A stretch of DNA of 64,000 nucleotides from Sphingomonas aracearum (lineage in GTDB: Bacteria > Pseudomonadota > Alphaproteobacteria > Sphingomonadales > Sphingomonadaceae). This document shows, in pieces, positions 60,724 to 64,000 of the stretch. The number at the start of each line of letters is the position of its first letter. Position 1 is the stretch's first letter. A model generated the notes under the pieces. That model was not told the origin of the DNA and did no database searches. It was given only the letters and a program-made list of their open reading frames with translations. Location of the stretch: NCBI RefSeq assembly GCF_003345355.1, contig NZ_QQNB01000004.1, forward strand, positions 80,645-144,644, in the 5' to 3' direction. A program made the translations under genes and the position numbers.

Positions 60724-61203
60724 TCAGTTCCCGCTTAGCAGCTGTTCGGCGAGTTCGGTGTGCTTGGCGTCCGCCTCTTTTGCCTCGTCCGCGCACGCCT
60801 TCATGTCACGCGCCACGTCCTCCATCCCAAGGTGTCCGCAATAGCTCGCCATCGTGCCGAAGGATGCGACCCAGTAGTGCAGCGCCAACTGTCCGCTTGC
60901 AATAATGCCGAGGTCCCGTGAGGTGTCGTCCGCAGCCTGTTGGCGGATCCTGCGACTTACTTCGTAATGGGCTTCGAGCACGGGGTTGTCCTGCTGCTCA
61001 CCCGACCCCGTCTGCTGGACAGCACGCTCGATCTTATCGGCCCACTGCCGGGATGCCCGGTTTCCTTCCTCGAGCGCCGCTTTCAGGGCCGGGTGGCGGG
61101 CATCATTATTGACCTCGTCGGTTGCCTTTGCAGCCACATCACTGCCGGCCTTCATCGCAGCCAGTCCCTGAACTACGAGCTTCTGCAGATTGTCTTTTTC
61201 CAT
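60724..61203 (-). CDS. DUF892/YciF-type ferritin-like stress protein
   Basis: 159 residues, almost entirely helical: LQKLVVQGLAAMKAGSDVAAKATDE, HPALKAALEEGNRASRQWADKIERA, VLEAHYEVSRRIRQQAADD, MEDVARDMKACADEAKEADAKH. The layout matches DUF892 (YciE/YciF) ferritin-like proteins, which bind di-iron and are induced by stress. A GGAAC with a GGTT 15 bp later upstream is a possible weak EcfG promoter. Confidence 0.78.
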   Translation of the reverse strand: MEKDNLQKLVVQGLAAMKAGSDVAAKATDEVNNDARHPALKAALEEGNRASRQWADKIERAVQQTGSGEQQDNPVLEAHYEVSRRIRQQAADDTSRDLGIIASGQLALHYWVASFGTMASYCGHLGMEDVARDMKACADEAKEADAKHTELAEQLLSGN

Positions 61204-61410
61204 GGAGCCTCATCCTCATCCTGCGGCCGGCTCGAACGAAGAGCGGCTTGTTCATTAACCTTGAAGGCGATTGAAGTTCCGTCGGAACACGAGGCGGGAG
61301 TATGGACTATACCCTTTGTCGATCGCGGATGATCGCCTGGGGAAGGCACCGGCGTCGGAATGAGTTAGGAACCGCGCGCCCACCTGAGCAATCGTCGCCA
61401 ACGTGATCGT

Positions 61411-61437
61411 GGAAACCTTGGCAAGAGCTCTTGCGTT
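61411..61437 (+). promoter_or_regulatory. Possible EcfG-like promoter
   Basis: GGAAAC at 61411-61416, then 17 bp, then CGTT at 61434-61437, 23 bp ahead of the small gene at 61460. The -35 has an extra A compared with consensus, so the match is weak. Confidence 0.4.
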
Positions 61438-61459
61438 CCCACTTGAGAGGAGCAGAACT

Positions 61460-61648
61460 ATGAAAGAGGTACACGACGCCCCTTCGGAAGCGGAGGCGAA
61501 CCACGGCCTGGTCGCAGTTAAAGGCCCGGATGCCGTCGACGTCGTGATGACGCCAAAAGCAGCGTTGCGTACGGCCGAGCGGATCAGCAGTGCTGCGGTC
61601 GAGGCGCTTGTCGAACAGAACCTCAGCGAACCGGGCGACCGTCACTAA
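61460..61648 (+). CDS. Small hypothetical stress-cluster protein
   Basis: 62 residues from ATG 61460 with a good GAGAGGAGC site (MKEVHDAPSEAEANHGLVAV ... ALRTAERISSAAVEALVEQN). The C-terminal half would form one helix. No family recognised. It converges with the kinase gene at 61655, and an EcfG-like box lies upstream, so it may belong to the stress regulon. Confidence 0.6.
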   Translation: MKEVHDAPSEAEANHGLVAVKGPDAVDVVMTPKAALRTAERISSAAVEALVEQNLSEPGDRH

Positions 61649-61654
61649 AGCAGT

Positions 61655-62704
61655 TCAGGCCTGAAGCGCAGCGACGGGTGCATGAAGCGACCAGATCAGC
61701 CCGGTTGGGAGGTCATCGACGCCTCCAACACCGCCTAGCCGCTTTGGGGTGGCGACCTCGAGCAAGCGTTCACTCCATGTGCAAAGCGGCGTCCTTACTT
61801 GCGGACCGTCACGTTCTGCCCATTGAAGCCAGATGTGCGGCTGGTCCGTGACGTTGACCTCCCAACGTAATGACACGTATCCGTCTTTTTCACTTAAGGC
61901 GCCGTAGCGCAGCGAATGCACCTCCAGCTCGTGAACAGCGAGCGCAAGGGCCGCCGCCGTGCTCGGTCCTACCGGAACAGGTGAGCCGACGATGCGAACG
62001 CGACTACGACCCCCTTCGGCAAGCGCCAGCTCGACCAGTGTCTGAAGATCGGTGACGTGGGCCTCGGGTTGCACGATCAAGTCGCTGATCCTGCTGAGCA
62101 TCGCCACCCGGGCTGACAGCTCTCGGCCCTTCTCAAGAAGAGGCTCGTCGCCGTCCAACACCTGATTGGTCGTCGCTGAGACGATGGTGAGCAGGTTTCG
62201 AAGAACATGGCGAGCGCCATTGACTGGCATGAAGCCATTTGCTGGCGGCTGACTTTTGGAGGGCAGACCGAGCCCCATCACGACCTTTTCGTACGGAACC
62301 TTGAGCTGCACCTGCGAGCCATCAAGGAAGCGAATTGTCGTCGCGAAATCGTCGCTGCACAGGTGCGACACGGTAGCGGGATTGATCGCAACGACTTGGC
62401 CATCAGCCAAGCCAAAGGTGGCGAGCGGCGTAGCCGCGTGCGGGCCGGGAGAGACCAGCTCCATCATTGAGGACCGCGGTGCCATGTCGGTCGCATTCGG
62501 TACGGCGACATCCAGCGCCTCGGAGAGACGACAAGCAAAGAGGCTGCCGCCGGCGTCAACGCCGTCCAACAAGCTCAGCGCTCTCCGAGCAAGAACGGCC
62601 GCCGTTCGCTCCGCTGCCTCTTTATCCACGACGATCCTCTTCCATTCGATCTGCTCTGTGGCCCCGCTTGTAGCCCCGAGCTTCGTTCCGCGCTCAGGTC
62701 TCAA
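61655..62704 (-). CDS. HWE-type histidine kinase-like protein with degenerate N-box
   Basis: 349 residues from a TTG. The C-terminal half has an HWE/HisKA_2 pattern: H-box ARHVLRNLLTIVSATTNQ, and an ATPase N-box LALAVHELEVHSLRYGALSEKDGYVSLRWEV, where the usual HELATNA is changed to HELEVHS so the Mg-binding Asn is missing. The N-terminal half (about 1-160) is unassigned. No membrane helix. HWE kinases feed the PhyR/EcfG stress pathway. This one may be a phosphatase, adaptor or inactive decoy. An EcfG-like promoter lies upstream of the small gene before it. Confidence 0.72.
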   Translation of the reverse strand: MRPERGTKLGATSGATEQIEWKRIVVDKEAAERTAAVLARRALSLLDGVDAGGSLFACRLSEALDVAVPNATDMAPRSSMMELVSPGPHAATPLATFGLADGQVVAINPATVSHLCSDDFATTIRFLDGSQVQLKVPYEKVVMGLGLPSKSQPPANGFMPVNGARHVLRNLLTIVSATTNQVLDGDEPLLEKGRELSARVAMLSRISDLIVQPEAHVTDLQTLVELALAEGGRSRVRIVGSPVPVGPSTAAALALAVHELEVHSLRYGALSEKDGYVSLRWEVNVTDQPHIWLQWAERDGPQVRTPLCTWSERLLEVATPKRLGGVGGVDDLPTGLIWSLHAPVAALQA

Positions 62705-62829
62705 TCAAATCGCCTGCTTCGCTCCCTGCCGGCATTCTCCGCGCGAGCAGAGGCCATAGCTTTCGAGAAGAGTTCCCGGAACACTCGCCCGGCGAGTGCC
62801 GGATTGTGCCGGTTCATGTTCTCTGACAT
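62701..62829 (-). CDS. Small basic ORF coupled to the kinase gene
   Basis: 42 residues from ATG 62829 (MSENMNRHNPALAGRVFREL ... SRRFD), with an AAGAGA site. Its stop overlaps the TTG of the kinase gene (TTGA). Basic and helical, with no family recognised; the size would suit a NepR-like anti-sigma peptide, but the sequence does not match that family convincingly. Confidence 0.42.
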   Translation of the reverse strand: MSENMNRHNPALAGRVFRELFSKAMASARAENAGRERSRRFD

Positions 62830-62888
62830 TCTCTTGATCAGGCCGCATTGTCGCACCTGCGGGATAGAGGAGAAGCGCAACAAAAGGA

Positions 62889-62913
62889 AACCGTTCCGTT
62901 TCAACGTGGTTCC
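62889..62913 (-). promoter_or_regulatory. EcfG-like promoter of the kinase operon
   Basis: Minus strand: GGAAC (62913-62909), 16 bp, GGTT (62892-62889). One mismatch in the -10 (GGTT for CGTT). 60 bp ahead of the small ORF. Confidence 0.6.
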
Positions 62914-63201
62914 CGCCTTACGCAGCCGACGGGTGTGCCGCGACGAGGAGGCGCTCATAAGTGCTGCGCTGTCGCGTCTCTTAAATCTCGTGCAGGAACT
63001 GGTCTGTGCGTCCGTCAACGCGGCTGAGGTTCAGCCGACGACCAGCGGATTTCCTCGCCGGATCCTCCCTCTCACACCGCACAACACGCGAATTTAACAT
63101 AATCTATATTATCAGCCTAGCAGATTGTAGGCGCTAAGTAGAAATGACACTCCTCCGCTAGATAGAAAAGGCACAACGAGTGCCAGCGGGTCGCCGGTGT
63201 C

Positions 63202-64000
63202 ATGGCCATCCTCGGCAGCGAGGATGTGCAAGCGATGACGGTGCTGACAATGAGTGCTGCCGAGGTGAGGCGGTACGACACGCTGATGCGGCTCGACCGC
63301 GGTGAGATCAGGGTGGCGGACGCGATGGCGCTGCTGAGGCTTGAGCGTCGACAGATCTACCGGTTGCTGGAGCGACTTCGGCAGGACGGCGCAGCCGGGC
63401 TCATATCCCGCAAGCGTGGGCGTCCGAGCAACCGGCGTTACGGCGATGCCGTTCGTGATCAGGTCGTCAGCCTCGTGCGCGAGCAGTATAGCGGCTTCGG
63501 GCCGACGCTCGCGCGCGAGTATCTGGCCGAGCGGCACGGCATCCGAATCTCGTGCGAGACGCTGCGGCAGATGATGATGGCAGCGGGGCTGTGGAAGGAC
63601 CGCGCAGCGCGCCGCCCTCGCCCGTACCAGCCGCGTTATCGGCGGGACTGCCGCGGCGAGCTGATCCAGGTCGACGGGTCCAAACACTGGTGGTTCGAGG
63701 ACCGGGGCCCGCAATGCACGCTGCTGGTCTATATCGACGATGCGACCAGCGAGCTGATGCACCTGGAGATGGTGGAGAGCGAGAGCACCTTCTCGTATAT
63801 GCGGGCGACGCGCAGCTATATCGAGCGCCATGGCAAACCCGTGGCCCTTTACTCCGACAAGCACAGCGCGTTTCGCAACAACACGGCCTCGGCGAACGGC
63901 GACGGCATGACCCATCTCGGGCGGGCGTTGCACGCGCTCAACATCGAGATCATCTGCGCCAACTCGCCGCAAGCCAAGGGGCGCGTCGAGCGCGCGAACG
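63202..64000 (+). CDS. ISNCY-family transposase, cut by window end
   Basis: Frame open from ATG 63202 (or 63235, MTVLTMSAAEVRRYD) to the last base; at least 266 residues are visible. N-terminal HTH (RVADAMALLRLERRQIYRLLERL), then a DDE core: ELIQVDGSKHWW (first Asp), VALYSDKHSAFRNN (second Asp) and NSPQAKGRVERAN (Glu). Typical of ISNCY transposases in sphingomonads. The left IS end probably lies around 63115-63175; I could not define its inverted repeat without the right end. Confidence 0.85.
   Translation, partial: MAILGSEDVQAMTVLTMSAAEVRRYDTLMRLDRGEIRVADAMALLRLERRQIYRLLERLRQDGAAGLISRKRGRPSNRRYGDAVRDQVVSLVREQYSGFGPTLAREYLAERHGIRISCETLRQMMMAAGLWKDRAARRPRPYQPRYRRDCRGELIQVDGSKHWWFEDRGPQCTLLVYIDDATSELMHLEMVESESTFSYMRATRSYIERHGKPVALYSDKHSAFRNNTASANGDGMTHLGRALHALNIEIICANSPQAKGRVERAN

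Noticed and set aside
63112..63972. 286-codon minus-strand frame at the window end
   Set aside because: Antisense to the ISNCY-type transposase, whose DDE motifs are clear on the + strand.

Overview
The window reads as DNA of an alphaproteobacterium of the Sphingomonadaceae type. The evidence is high GC, a Ti/MobQ-type TraA relaxase locus with a DUF6118 neighbour, GGAAC-N16-CGTT promoters typical of the EcfG general stress sigma factor, and a copper/mercury gene repertoire familiar from sphingomonad replicons. No rRNA, tRNA or CRISPR array was seen.

Layout. (1) 1-11922 is a metal-resistance region. A leftward copper operon (copA remnant, copB, PepSY, two DUF305 genes, DUF411) has lost its promoter and the 5' third of copA to a Tn3-family element. 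Its last gene, DUF411, is split by a 6.7-kb mercury transposon (375-7074) with ~130-bp terminal inverted repeats and a 6-bp CATAGG duplication; this transposon carries merR, merT, merP, a GDCC protein, a reductase, a serine resolvase, a DDE transposase and a frameshifted ATPase. (2) 11923-16479 and 40005-44561 are two directly repeated 4557-bp Tn3-family transposons (tnpA, tnpR, HTH-DUF4019 passenger). (3) The DNA between them (16480-40004) is a complete small mobilizable plasmid. The inner flanks of the two Tn copies carry the same 5 bp (TAGCA), and joining them rebuilds a TAATG stop/start overlap between a small gene and the virD4-type coupling gene. It holds oriT, traA, traC, traD, mucR, virD4, parA, an RHH gene, repA and iterons, but no mating-pair genes. 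The arrangement is that of a Tn3 cointegrate, i.e. a replicon fusion.

Plasmid cargo. A McrB/McrC-like pair sits beside a C5 cytosine methyltransferase and Vsr (LlaJI-like restriction), with an HNH-like protein upstream. A sulfite module holds a LysR regulator, a YeiH exporter, sulfite oxidase and MgtC. A compact three-gene operon encodes an AAA ATPase (DUF3696-like), a PIN-like nuclease and an Rnl2-type RNA ligase. This trio is the best candidate for an undescribed system: a nuclease that damages RNA paired with a ligase that could reseal it.

(4) 44562-63100 looks like ordinary replicon backbone: a response regulator, TrpF-like, DUF4403, DUF4142, an EmrAB-NodT-MarR efflux operon, two thioesterases, MCE, TetR, a UbiB-like kinase, an EcfG-type sigma factor with its own EcfG promoter, SDR, AKR, DUF892 and a degenerate HWE kinase. 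Several of these have EcfG promoter matches, so the region is partly a general-stress cluster. (5) The window ends inside an ISNCY-type transposase (63202 to the end).
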